From: BP-191 sp035536815
GTDB lineage: Bacteria > Actinomycetota > Actinomycetes > BP-191
DNA: 64,000 nucleotides
NCBI GenBank assembly: GCA_035536815.1
Contig: DATLNJ010000130.1
Coordinates: forward strand, 1 to 64,000
Reading direction: 5' to 3'
How positions within the stretch are numbered: the first letter of the stretch is position 1; each line of letters opens with the position of its first letter. Under the pieces are notes generated by a model, which had not been told where the DNA came from, searched no databases, and saw nothing but the letters and a program-made list of their open reading frames with translations. A program made the translations under genes and the position numbers. Below are positions 24,648 through 32,554 of the stretch, piece after piece.

Positions 24648-25754
24648 GTGGACGGGCCCCCTCAGCCTGGCCGCATCCGCGCAGCGCGTGACCTCCGGGC
24701 CATGACCCAGGCCGAGGTCGTCGAGGCGATGGTGCCGCGGCTGTCGCCGGCGGCGTTGAGCCAGATCGAGGCCGGCAAGGTGCGGCCGTCTCCCACGACG
24801 CTCAGTGAACTGGCGCGTGTCCTGCAGGTGCCGGTCGGGTTCTTTTCGGCCCCGTGGCCTGGTGCCGTCCGACCCGGCGCTACGCCGCCGGCCACCTACT
24901 TCCGCGATCTGCGGGCCACGAAGGTTCGGCAGCGGCGCCAGGCAACGGCGCTCGCGCTGTTGCTGCACGATCTACTGACCGCCATCGAGCAGTACGCCCA
25001 ACTGCCGGAACTTGATGTGCCGGTACGAACGGTCGAGGGCGATCCACAACCGCAGGACATCGAAGCCGCGGCTTTTGCCGTCCGGCGCCACTGGGGACTC
25101 GGGCTGGACCCGATCCCGAACGTCATCCGTGAACTTGAACGGCACGGTGTCCCCGTCGCTCGCCTGACCATGGGCAGCCGCGACGTCGATGCCTTCACGA
25201 TCCGCTTCGCGCGGCGACCGCTCGTGTTGCTCACCGACGACAAGAGCAACTACGTCCGGTCGCGTTTCGACGCGGCGCACGAACTGGGCCACTTGATACT
25301 GCACCGCGGCGTCCCACCGGGGCCGAAGGCAGTCGAGGACCAGGCGCACTACTTCGCTGGGGCGTTCCTGCTGCCACGCGCCGTTGCTGAGGACGTCCTC
25401 CCTCGCCGGCTCGATACCCGAGGTTGGTCGAAGTTGCTCCAGCTCAAATTGGAGTGGGGCATGTCCATCGGCGCGTTGCTGTACCGCTCGAGACGGCTCG
25501 AACTGCTCACCGATGACGCGTACAGGTCGGCGATGCGGATGATGTCGACGCGGGGATGGCGGACGAGCGAACCCGGCGACCGGGAACTCGGCCGTCCTGA
25601 GGCCGCGGCGATGATTGAGCGCGCGTTGCGGGTAGCCGCAATCGAAGCCGGTCGAACGACTGAGGACCTTATCTGCGATGCGCAGCTTCCCCTCGATGAC
25701 ACGTTGAGCCTCGTACAGGCCGCGTCTGACCGGCGTCCCCAAGTCGACTTCTAG
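24648..25754 (+). CDS. XRE regulator fused to ImmA/IrrE metallopeptidase
   Basis: The 368-residue protein has an N-terminal HTH (IRAARDLRAMTQAEVVEAMV, LSPAALSQIEAGKVRPSPTT, LSELARVLQVPVGFF). The C-terminal metallopeptidase has RSRFDAAHELGHLILH; HELGH at 211-215 is the zinc site. In mobile elements such proteins repress excision or transfer genes or cleave the repressor, as with ImmA of ICEBs1; others act as antitoxins. AAGGAG before the GTG at 24648 supports this start. Here both functions sit in one chain, so damage- or signal-triggered self-inactivation is a reasonable inference. Confidence 0.85.
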   Translation: MDGPPQPGRIRAARDLRAMTQAEVVEAMVPRLSPAALSQIEAGKVRPSPTTLSELARVLQVPVGFFSAPWPGAVRPGATPPATYFRDLRATKVRQRRQATALALLLHDLLTAIEQYAQLPELDVPVRTVEGDPQPQDIEAAAFAVRRHWGLGLDPIPNVIRELERHGVPVARLTMGSRDVDAFTIRFARRPLVLLTDDKSNYVRSRFDAAHELGHLILHRGVPPGPKAVEDQAHYFAGAFLLPRAVAEDVLPRRLDTRGWSKLLQLKLEWGMSIGALLYRSRRLELLTDDAYRSAMRMMSTRGWRTSEPGDRELGRPEAAAMIERALRVAAIEAGRTTEDLICDAQLPLDDTLSLVQAASDRRPQVDF

Positions 25755-25901
25755 GACAGCTCGTGCCGGCAGTCTCCCTGCTGATACGCCTGGGCTCGGC
25801 ACCGTGGTTTGGCTTTGCCGGGACAGACCCCCCGACGCGCGCCGCGCGTCCGCGAACACTTTCCGACCTCGCAACTGCGACACACCGAGTGGGCCGAATT
25901 A

Positions 25902-25938
25902 TTTGATCCCCGGTCAGACCTGCGGTATAATATTGGGC
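25902..25938 (+). promoter_or_regulatory. Strong sigma-70-type promoter
   Basis: TTGATC at 25903-25908 and a perfect TATAAT at 25926-25931 are separated by 17 nt. Transcription should start about two or three bases before the ATG at 25940, giving an almost leaderless mRNA. It is the clearest consensus promoter in the window. Confidence 0.75.
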
Positions 25939-25939
25939 T

Positions 25940-26359
25940 ATGACGAAATCGCGCATGAACTTCGCGGTACGGGGGCTCCGCCCGGTGCGAGACGAGTTTC
26001 AGCGCGTTCGAGGCGGGTACTCGGTCTTCCTTGGAGTCTGTTGCGCGACCTGTGCCGGAAACTGCTTCATTTATCAGAAGGATGGCCCCGGGCCTCTCTT
26101 GCGTTGCTATGCGAACCGGGTCCGGTGGCCAAACTACGTCGTTGACGCGGTGACCAGGCACCTCAATGTTGAAACCGTCACCGCGGTGCCACCACTTGTC
26201 TGCTCAACGTGCGGTGAGACGTTAGGTACTCCGACCATCCACTCCGACGGGCGCCTAGCTTTCGAGGTTGTCGCGTCTGCCATTCAGCTTGTAGACCTCG
26301 GCGCGCAGGTCCCTGCGGCACGCCTCCGAGAGTACGTATCCGGACGCCAAACCGCCTAG
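25940..26359 (+). CDS. Small zinc-knuckle protein
   Basis: A 139-residue protein with two Cys pairs, CCATCAGNC and CSTCGE, in a beta-rich context, and a helical C-terminus (AFEVVASAIQLVDLGAQVPA). The family is not recognised. A near-consensus promoter sits directly upstream, so it should be well expressed. It converges with the kinase-like gene, overlapping by 4 nt. Its position beside the RibA-like operon may be chance. Confidence 0.6.
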   Translation: MTKSRMNFAVRGLRPVRDEFQRVRGGYSVFLGVCCATCAGNCFIYQKDGPGPLLRCYANRVRWPNYVVDAVTRHLNVETVTAVPPLVCSTCGETLGTPTIHSDGRLAFEVVASAIQLVDLGAQVPAARLREYVSGRQTA

Positions 26360-27036
26360 CGGTCGAACAGGTACCGCTCCGCGGCAGCTGCGAGCGCCGG
26401 TTGCAGCCGCTTCTTGTGCCTTCGCGGGACGTAGAATAGTACATCCTCCAGCCATCGTGTCCGCGAATGAGCAAGTGCGACTGCTGCCGGGCCTAAGTCC
26501 TGGCCGAAGTCAACGGGGATCACGTCCTGGCCGTCTGTGCGAAGGTCAACAAAGGGGTCGATTGGCGCGAACCCGAGTTGATCAAGCACCACCGCGTACG
26601 ACACGAGGCCGTCACAGAGCCGAGCCACGGATGCCGACGCCGGCGGGAGATCTTCCAAGAACTCCCAGAGGCCGAACTGAATGTATTCCTCTACCACGCA
26701 GCCGCTACCCGCCGCATAGCGTATAGGCACTCGAATACCATTTAGCTGAAGTAGGTCTCGCCGATCTTGGTTCGCCCGAAGCGCGTCAGCGATGCTTCCG
26801 CCACCAGGCGGCGGCACGAGCGCCTTCATGACAAAGCGAATGTCGCAACCAGCGTTACCAACGACCGCGAAGTGTAGGATGTAAGTCTCAGACCCGCCCC
26901 GCGTCCACTGCTCTAGGACACGAATCGAAACTCCTTCGTCGGTCGCATTGCTAACCGGCACACCCAGACATTGGAGCACTCCAACTACGTCGGGCGCACC
27001 GGTCAGCGCACGGAGTTCCTGCGTCAGCGACCACAT
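26356..27036 (-). CDS. Kinase-fold (APH-like) protein of the RibA-like operon
   Basis: The 226-residue protein looks like a small kinase/aminoglycoside-phosphotransferase fold. RFVMKALVPPPGGG could supply the nucleotide-binding Lys, and a hinge-like CVVEEYIQFGLWEFL follows. LDQLGFAPIDPFVDL with DVIPVDFGQDLG resembles a reduced catalytic loop plus a DFG-type metal-binding Asp. The canonical HxD catalytic motif is not clear, so activity is uncertain. It starts 8 nt after the NDK-like stop and closes a three-gene operon. Confidence 0.5.
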   Translation of the reverse strand: MWSLTQELRALTGAPDVVGVLQCLGVPVSNATDEGVSIRVLEQWTRGGSETYILHFAVVGNAGCDIRFVMKALVPPPGGGSIADALRANQDRRDLLQLNGIRVPIRYAAGSGCVVEEYIQFGLWEFLEDLPPASASVARLCDGLVSYAVVLDQLGFAPIDPFVDLRTDGQDVIPVDFGQDLGPAAVALAHSRTRWLEDVLFYVPRRHKKRLQPALAAAAERYLFDR

Positions 27037-27043
27037 GAGGGTC

Positions 27044-28075
27044 TTAGCCGCTCAAACGATCCACGAACTCTCGCACGATCGCCGCGGCATCGAAAGCGTC
27101 GACCTCCTCCGTCATGTCGAACAATGGCGCCGTGCGACCACCGAACTCTGAAGTCGGATTCGCCGCCAACTTCGCGAGAGATTCCTCCGGCAGGTTCATA
27201 GAGGCCAACAGTTGACCGAAGGTTGTGGTAACCAGTTTGACCTCGGACCCGCTCCCCGAGAAGTACCGAGCAATCTCGACCATCCCCTCGACCGCTCCCG
27301 CAGAGACATGCACTCCGTTCATTCCTGCGTTGAACTCGCGGAGCCCAACTTCGTCCTGACGTTCCAGGATCGTGCGCCGAATGGACCCGGATACCGCCGC
27401 TACTGGATTCGTCGACCCAGTCATCTCCTGACGAAGCACGCGCCACGGCGTACGCGTCCGACAGACGAGCGCGACGATCGAGGCGTCGCGTGCGGTATAC
27501 CGCTCGATCTGATCAGGGTGAAACCCGTTCAGCACGACTACTCGATTGCCTCGGATGTTCGCGACGGCACCATGTGTACCACCGCTCAAACGAGTGGATA
27601 CGAGGTTGTCATACAGCACGGCGAGCGCCGCTGGCGTGAAGTACGGATACAGTTCCAGCAACTGGAAGCCGCCGAGGACAGGGGCACCCTGCACCTCGGA
27701 CTCTTCTACCAGCAGCTTGAAAGCACTTGCCGCTTCAGGCGAGAATGCAGCAGTTCCGCGGCGAGCGACATCATCAATCACGCCGTAATGCGCGCGGATC
27801 ATCCCCGACTCATCGAGAACCTGGCCCGGGATAACAGCGGCAGCAGAAACTTCAACTGCGTGGGCGTGCAAAGCGTCTATCACTATCCCGAACGCAGTAG
27901 CCAGACCGGGCAACGGAAGTGCTGTAAGTTCCGGCTTCAGGAACAGGCAGAACTCGTTGATGTCATCGGGTCCCGACGCGCGATACGGAACGATGGTTCG
28001 CGCCTCTCCATACGCAATCGCGTCATGGATAGAGCCGTAGACTGCGTCAGCCGTAATTGGTGTCGTCGACGGCAC
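27044..28075 (-). CDS. NDP-kinase-like protein with internal insertion
   Basis: The 343-residue protein shows two halves of a nucleoside diphosphate kinase fold split by an insertion. FCLFLKPELTALPLPGLATA resembles the NDK opening with its KP pair. Later, ASIVALVCRTRTPWRVLRQE, MTGSTNPVAAVSGSIRRTIL and GMNGVHVSAGAVEGMVEIAR follow the NDK order around the active site, with His256 in the position of the phosphohistidine. About 100 unfamiliar residues lie between, and about 60 more follow at the C-terminus. NDKs move phosphate between nucleotides. The GTG start overlaps the RibA-like TAG by one base. Confidence 0.65.
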   Translation of the reverse strand: MPSTTPITADAVYGSIHDAIAYGEARTIVPYRASGPDDINEFCLFLKPELTALPLPGLATAFGIVIDALHAHAVEVSAAAVIPGQVLDESGMIRAHYGVIDDVARRGTAAFSPEAASAFKLLVEESEVQGAPVLGGFQLLELYPYFTPAALAVLYDNLVSTRLSGGTHGAVANIRGNRVVVLNGFHPDQIERYTARDASIVALVCRTRTPWRVLRQEMTGSTNPVAAVSGSIRRTILERQDEVGLREFNAGMNGVHVSAGAVEGMVEIARYFSGSGSEVKLVTTTFGQLLASMNLPEESLAKLAANPTSEFGGRTAPLFDMTEEVDAFDAAAIVREFVDRLSG

Positions 28076-28668
28076 TAAATGTCCTCTCCAAAGAAATGGT
28101 TATCATCGTCCCGCTTGTCCTGGTATTGCTTGCGGAGCAAGTCGTTCGTCGGCTCGATCATCACCCGCTCGTCCCCCACGACGATAGGTAGGCCGGCGGC
28201 GCGGAGAGCTTCTACTTTCAATGGGTTATTTGTGAGAACTCGAATCGACTTCACGCTGAGTGCACGCAGAACCTCGGCAGCGGTTTCATACCGTCGCGCA
28301 TCCCGTGGATAGCTCAGTTCTTCGTAAGCCTTCGATTGGGATAGCCCACTGCGCTTAAGGCTCTGCGAGGCTATGTGAGCCATCATACCGTTCCCGCGGC
28401 CCTCGTGATCCAACCACACGACTACTCCGTGTCCGGTATCACGAATGTAGCGCATCGCCAGATCGAGCTGCTCCCGACAGTCACACTCGGTACTTAGAAA
28501 GACATGAGCAGTGATGCACGACGAATGCACACGACACGGTACCGCTTCACGCTGCGGAACAGCACCGTACACCATCGCGATGAGTTGCTGCGTCCCATCC
28601 CAGTACAGGATGTGCTCCCACTCGCCATAGATCGTCTGCAGCGGTCCCCGTGCAAGCTCCGCGAGCAT
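28075..28668 (-). CDS. GTP cyclohydrolase II-like enzyme
   Basis: The 197-residue product has the full RibA layout and normal length. RVHSSCITA with C51 and ECDCREQL with C62 and C64 give the zinc triad at the family spacing. VVVWLDHEGRGNGMMAHI corresponds to the RQEGRxIGL loop, with Arg kept and some changes around it. VLTNNPLKVEAL and the C-terminal GERV-like end also fit. RibA opens the GTP imidazole ring and releases pyrophosphate. The ATG at 28668 is chosen for its GGAGGGG site. Coupling to NDK-like and kinase-like genes, with no other riboflavin genes, suggests a specialised pathway. Confidence 0.8.
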   Translation of the reverse strand: MLAELARGPLQTIYGEWEHILYWDGTQQLIAMVYGAVPQREAVPCRVHSSCITAHVFLSTECDCREQLDLAMRYIRDTGHGVVVWLDHEGRGNGMMAHIASQSLKRSGLSQSKAYEELSYPRDARRYETAAEVLRALSVKSIRVLTNNPLKVEALRAAGLPIVVGDERVMIEPTNDLLRKQYQDKRDDDNHFFGEDI

Positions 28669-28921
28669 TACGTCCCCTCCGGTCGTCGGTGGCTGGGACA
28701 TCCTACTATGGGCGCTCGCGTCGCGCAGGTCGGTCAATAGTCGTACTGGGCTTGCCCTAGGCGGTCCCCGCAATAAGGGCAATGAGGATGGCATCTCCCC
28801 ATTGCGCACCAGCGAGGTGCCCGAGGGCTCCGTGGACCTATTAGCCACCAACAGGGTGGGGGACGTCGGGAGACTTACATATGGCCAGACACGCACCCCG
28901 CAGCGGATTCCGAGGCTCCGG
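28669..28921. other. Upstream region of the RibA-like operon
   Basis: About 250 nt without a supported gene. I looked for an FMN riboswitch (the conserved AGGGGCAGGGTGAAATTCCC-type blocks) and did not find one. The promoter of the RibA-like operon should lie here but no clear -10/-35 pair stands out. Confidence 0.4.
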
Positions 28922-29213
28922 TCACCGCTGTTTATTGTTCCTCCGGGAGCAGCCACTCGCCACGGCCGCTACCAACACCGCGACCAGTCCAAGAAAGACG
29001 AAAGCGAGCGGCTTCTGGTTTCGGAAGAAGTCGAGCTTCTCCCAGGCCGAGTGCGGAATCGTGGTGCTCCACGCCGCGAACGCAACGGTCGGCCCGTTCG
29101 GGCTGCATCTGCGCGACGGTGACGCCATAAAGGGCGATGACATCACCCGGGATCCACTTCGTCAGCTTACCCAGCAGTTCGACGGGCTGCTCTCCACCGG
29201 CCCCCGATTTCAT
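28922..29213 (-). pseudogene. Frameshifted small membrane protein
   Basis: From 29213 the frame reads VELLGKLTKWIPGDVIALYG and VTVAQMQPE, a motif typical of a small actinobacterial membrane protein family. The expected continuation (GPTVAFAAWSTTIPHSAWEK, LDFFRNQKPLAFVFLGLVAV and a short basic end) lies in the next frame. One extra base near 29095-29112 explains this. An intact product would be about 96 residues with two or three hydrophobic segments. Confidence 0.55.
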
Positions 29214-29323
29214 CCGCAGTCAGCCGTAACCGGCGCGGTCGCTATGCTTCAAACGCTCACTGTTAGCCTGCGGCTCGTGTTACGTAGCGTAAGGCAGCTG
29301 CGGCGTCATGCACAGACGCCAAG

Positions 29324-29671
29324 TTAGCGACCGCCGCTGGCCTCGTACTGCGCCACGACGTGGGCCGACAGCCGGCCTCGCTCGCTAACCTTGATGCCCT
29401 TCTTCCGCGCCCACTCGCGGATCGCCTGCGTCCGCTCCCGATCCCGCCGGTTGGCTCCGCCCCCGGCACGACGCCGCGTGCCACCGCCAACGGCTGCGCG
29501 TCGTGCAGCTGAGACGTAGGAGTTCACGCTGTCCCGGAACTGCTTGGCGTGCTTCTCGCACAGGTCGATCTCGTACGATGAGCCATCGACGGCGAAAGCC
29601 ACTGTCTCGTTCGCCGGCTTCTCACCCTGCTCCATGTCGCAGGTCAAGAGGACCTGCACCTTCTGCGCCAT
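29324..29671 (-). CDS. lsr2: Lsr2-family nucleoid protein
   Basis: The 115-residue protein has both Lsr2 parts. The N-terminal dimerisation half is KVQVLLTCDMEQGEKPANET followed by VAFAVDGSSYEIDLCEKHAK. The C-terminal DNA-binding helix pair is TQAIREWARKKGIKVSERGR and LSAHVVAQYEA, where RGR is the minor-groove AT hook-like motif. Lsr2 silences AT-rich, often foreign, DNA. An extra copy carried by an element would help it hide its own lower-GC cargo. A Gly/Arg-rich linker joins the two halves. Confidence 0.9.
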   Translation of the reverse strand: MAQKVQVLLTCDMEQGEKPANETVAFAVDGSSYEIDLCEKHAKQFRDSVNSYVSAARRAAVGGGTRRRAGGGANRRDRERTQAIREWARKKGIKVSERGRLSAHVVAQYEASGGR

Positions 29672-29830
29672 CGCTACCTCTCACGTCGGTTGAGCCGGAT
29701 CATCGCACCGAGTGGGGAGATCGCCGAACACGGCACACCGAGCTCCGGAAGTTTCACACCGGGATGTAACGGAGCGGCCCGGACGGCGGTACTGCTGTGG
29801 GGAGGCGTTACACCCCGTTCCGTCTCCTCC

Positions 29831-29887
29831 GGGGCGTCCCGCCAAGGCGGTAGAGGTGCCGCCTGCGTAGTGGCAGCGGGACGCCCC
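29831..29887. repeat. Inverted repeat upstream of the small secreted protein gene
   Basis: A perfect 12-bp inverted repeat, GGGGCGTCCCGC and its complement, encloses 33 nt that themselves contain GGCGG/CCGCC. It lies in the 412-nt gap between lsr2 and the secreted protein gene. The same arm sequence recurs as an inverted repeat just after that gene (30443-30496). The rest of the gap has only weaker hairpins such as GGGGAGGCG...CCCC near 29800 and no gene. Confidence 0.75.
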
Positions 29888-30083
29888 ACCCATGCCTGCG
29901 CCGCGCGGTGGGCGAAGTCCCTCGACGGCGCTGCCACATGTGGCTGAAGTTCGCGCGCTGTAACGGTTCGAGCCCTCATGCGTATTGCTGTGCACCAGTC
30001 GCCTCCACCTGAGGCGGCTGAGTCCGGACACAGCGCGCGAGCATCCGCTCGCGCGACGTCCGCACGCAAAGGGGGAAAAACGC

Positions 30084-30425
30084 ATGCCGTCCAAGATCAT
30101 GAAGCTCGTGCTGTCCACCACGCTCGCTGCTGGCGCGCTCGTCGGCACCGCCGGTCCCGCGCACGCCATCTGCTACGTGGACCTGGTCGGCGCTGGCTAC
30201 GGAGCGAGTGACTCCTGCTCCGACTACGCCAACGGTGCGCTCGTTCAAGTCGGCCGCGGCCTCGCCCAGGTAAGGATCTACTGCGGTGGCCTGCTCTGGT
30301 ACAACCGCTACCAGGGTGTCGGCGGTACCGTGCTCTACTCGCTGCCGTCGAGTGGGTGCTCCGCGACGGTCATCCTCACCGCGCGCGCCGATGGCGCGAC
30401 TGATGCCGTCGCGTACGTCGACTAA
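30084..30425 (+). CDS. Small secreted protein
   Basis: A 113-residue protein with a Sec signal peptide (MKLVLSTTLAAGALVGTAGP, AHA-type cleavage). The mature domain of about 84 residues has cysteines in AICYVD, DSCSDY, RIYCGG and SSGCSA. It is beta-rich and glycine-rich. Family not recognised. The ATG at 30084 follows GGGGGAAAAA. Two inverted repeats with the same arms bracket the gene, one upstream and one 18 nt after the stop; the latter may also act as its terminator. Confidence 0.7.
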   Translation: MPSKIMKLVLSTTLAAGALVGTAGPAHAICYVDLVGAGYGASDSCSDYANGALVQVGRGLAQVRIYCGGLLWYNRYQGVGGTVLYSLPSSGCSATVILTARADGATDAVAYVD

Positions 30426-30442
30426 CTAGAGGACGGCAGCAG

Positions 30443-30496
30443 GGGGCGTCCCGCCGCATTTCCGGCGCAAATCGACGAGCTGCGACGGGACGCCCC
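30443..30496. repeat. Inverted repeat downstream of the small secreted protein gene
   Basis: GGGGCGTCCCG at 30443-30453 pairs perfectly with its complement at 30486-30496 across a 32-nt loop. Arms and loop length nearly equal those of the repeat at 29831-29887, while the loop sequences differ. As a terminator it would serve both the secreted protein gene and the convergent WhiB gene. Confidence 0.75.
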
Positions 30497-30515
30497 TGCC
30501 AAAGCTGGCGCGACG

Positions 30516-31019
30516 TCATCCCACGAGCGCACGTTCGCGGCAGATCGTGCGTAGGCGCGTGACCTTCCGTCGGCTGCACCCCAGTCGAGCTGCGATCTCC
30601 TCGCCGCTCTGCCCGTTGCGTGTCCAGAGCGCAACGGCCTCGAGGATCGGGAGAGCGCTGCTGCCGCCGTTGAGGTAGTCCACCCTGTTGACCTCGATCG
30701 GCAGGAAGTCGGCGACCGACACCTTCGGCTCGCGCACTCTGTTGGCCCGCCGCCACAGTCGCCGAGCTGTCGCCGTGAGACCGCCGGCGACGCCGTCAAC
30801 GGCGTTGTAGAGCGCCCATTCACGGCACTCGGTGAGAACTGGGCAATCCGCGCACAGTGCCAACGCGTCCGTCGTGGTACAGAGATCCTCGAAGACATCA
30901 CCCCGCCCGGCGCAGGCAGCTCGCCCCACCCACGCCCAGTAGCGCTGACCGCTAGTTCCCGGCGAACCTGACCGGCCGGTCGCTCGGCAGGAAGCCGTCG
31001 CTCTTTCGGTGGCAGACAC
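30516..31019 (-). CDS. WhiB-like protein with C-terminal HTH extension
   Basis: The 167-residue product has the four WhiB cysteines C36, C56, C59 and C65 (GRAACAGRGDVF, LCADCPVLTEC) that hold a 4Fe-4S cluster. A GVAGGLTATARR turn follows, where most WhiBs have GVWGG. Unusually it continues about 70 residues, ending in an HTH-like VALWTRNGQSGEEIAARLGC with SRRKVTRLRTICRE. WhiB proteins bind sigma factor region 4 and alter promoter choice; the added HTH could give direct DNA targeting. The GTG at 31019 with GGGAGG five bases before is the preferred start. Confidence 0.75.
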   Translation of the reverse strand: MSATERATASCRATGRSGSPGTSGQRYWAWVGRAACAGRGDVFEDLCTTTDALALCADCPVLTECREWALYNAVDGVAGGLTATARRLWRRANRVREPKVSVADFLPIEVNRVDYLNGGSSALPILEAVALWTRNGQSGEEIAARLGCSRRKVTRLRTICRERALVG

Positions 31020-31029
31020 GCGCACCTCC

Positions 31030-31386
31030 CTAAGCAGCGTCGTTGCCGGCTGCGGCAGCCAGTGCCTCGCCGTCGTATGGCTCACAGGTCGTGGCAACCA
31101 CATAGATGCCCGCGAGTGAGTCGGCCGACAGTCCGAACGGGACGAGCTCCCCGGCCGTGATCGCCGCCCAGGCCGTCTCAGCGATGGCGTCACGAACGGC
31201 GTCGAAGGACGCCGCGAAGGCATAGAGCCCGGCGAGCGGGCTCGCGGCATCACACACATGCGCGCACCAGCGCGTCTCGTCCGGGTCGTAGGGCGCTGCG
31301 TCGTCGTCGCGTGCTACCGCAACGGGAAGCTCAAGGAACCTCCGGTTGCTCGAGTCAAGAGTGGTGTACCGCGCATGGCTTGCCAT
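31030..31386 (-). CDS. Hypothetical protein upstream of whiB-like gene
   Basis: A 118-residue acidic, Ala-rich protein of unknown family. It has two cysteines near the middle (RWCAHVCDAASP) and one near the end (TTCEPYDGEALA). It lies 10 nt upstream of the WhiB-like start on the same strand, so the two are co-transcribed. No domain or motif is recognised. Confidence 0.55.
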   Translation of the reverse strand: MASHARYTTLDSSNRRFLELPVAVARDDDAAPYDPDETRWCAHVCDAASPLAGLYAFAASFDAVRDAIAETAWAAITAGELVPFGLSADSLAGIYVVATTCEPYDGEALAAAAGNDAA

Positions 31387-31454
31387 GTGGTCTCCTTACA
31401 GTTGTCCACGTCAGAATCCGGCTCGCGCGGCGGCCCGCGCATCCGAAACACCAT

Positions 31455-31494
31455 TTTCGGACGCTCCGTCGCGCCATGCGGGACCCGTCCGAAA
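31455..31494. promoter_or_regulatory. Inverted repeat in the divergent gap
   Basis: TTTCGGACG and CGTCCGAAA form 9-bp arms separated by 22 nt in the gap between the minus-strand WhiB operon and the plus-strand small membrane protein. It may be an operator for one or both. Nothing else is seen in the 245-nt gap. Confidence 0.4.
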
Positions 31495-31631
31495 TTGTGG
31501 ACCACCAAACGGGGCGTGTGGATAACGCATCGACGCGAAGCTCCCGCTGCGCAGATCCGATTGCTAGAAAGCGGTGATTGTCGGGGTGCGGTGGGGTACG
31601 CTCCCTCTCACCTTCGCTGACGGGAGAGCGC

Positions 31632-31856
31632 ATGAGCGGCAAGGAGATCGGTGGCCTGATTCTGATCACCGCGGGTGTCGCGTGGATGTTCCTAGCGCAA
31701 CTCGGCTACCTCACGAGGCGGCGCCGTGCCGCGGGAGGCGTCGAGACCGCGGCGCTCGACGACATCATCAAGGAACTGGTGAAGCGGTTGCCGACGCTAC
31801 AAGTGCCAGGGGCAGTCATGATCGCGTTCGGTGCGTACCTGCTCGCTGACGATTAG
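31632..31856 (+). CDS. Small two-helix membrane protein
   Basis: A 74-residue protein with hydrophobic segments near both ends (GGLILITAGVAWMFLAQLGY and VPGAVMIAFGAYLLADD). They are joined by a basic RRRRAAGG and an amphipathic helix (LDDIIKELVKRLPTLQ). The ATG at 31632 is chosen over an upstream frame that reads as noise. Function unknown. Confidence 0.6.
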   Translation: MSGKEIGGLILITAGVAWMFLAQLGYLTRRRRAAGGVETAALDDIIKELVKRLPTLQVPGAVMIAFGAYLLADD

Positions 31857-32014
31857 CGTGCGGGCGCGTAACGCACGTCACGCGAACAGGTGCGCGCACG
31901 CCTGACCAGGCTGACACCATGGGATGTCTGCGACGGCGAATGATCTGATCGGATGCCCAGTCGCGCCACGACGGGGGACGCTGCGCGCCGGGGCACGTCT
32001 ACTAGGTGCTGGCC

Positions 32015-32554
32015 TCAGCAGGAAGACTTCCGCGGCCCTACGGAAGCCTGAACTGGTTCGCCATCGGGCTTGTTGCCGCTGTAGGTATTGCTGTCCCAGA
32101 ACACGTCCAGCAGCGGGATGATCGTGCCGTCAGTTCGCCGCTCAACCGGGAAGTCCGAGCGGTACGTCTCGCCTTGGCCATCCACGCCGCAGACCGTGAG
32201 CACGCGGGTTTCGTCTGTGACCCACGAGCCGACAATCCGCGGTTCCTGCGCGGGCACCGATGCGCGCCCGCCACCCCGGTTGTACTGGTTGATGCAGATC
32301 GCACGCACTTCGCTCTCGGCGCAGAACGCTAGAGCGTCGGTGGTCCGCGTGGCATGCTCGTACGTCCGCGCCAGGATGGAGCGCGCCTGTGCATCGGTGG
32401 GCAGCCCAGTTGTTGGCTCACGGTCGGAGGTGGGCCTGGTCGCCGTGATGATGAACACCACGGCGACCAGGACCCCGACCAAGAGGGCGACGGCGGGCCG
32501 CCTTCTGGCCAGCGGCGGAACTAGTCCGTCCGCTGGCCGGTCAGGAACTCCCAC
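32015..32554 (-). CDS. Membrane-anchored extracytoplasmic protein
   Basis: A 179-residue protein with an N-terminal transmembrane helix (PAVALLVGVLVAVVFIITAT) and an extracytoplasmic domain bearing four cysteines (LAFCAE, AICINQ, LTVCGV and a C-terminal SSC). The fold resembles conjugation accessory or lipoprotein-like domains, but it is not assigned. The GTG start lies inside the end of the upstream secreted-protein gene (34-nt overlap), so translation is coupled and the two products may act together outside the cell. Confidence 0.6.
   Translation of the reverse strand: MGVPDRPADGLVPPLARRRPAVALLVGVLVAVVFIITATRPTSDREPTTGLPTDAQARSILARTYEHATRTTDALAFCAESEVRAICINQYNRGGGRASVPAQEPRIVGSWVTDETRVLTVCGVDGQGETYRSDFPVERRTDGTIIPLLDVFWDSNTYSGNKPDGEPVQASVGPRKSSC

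Noticed and set aside
28669..28921. FMN riboswitch upstream of the RibA-like gene
   Set aside because: None of the conserved RFN-element blocks is present in the upstream region.
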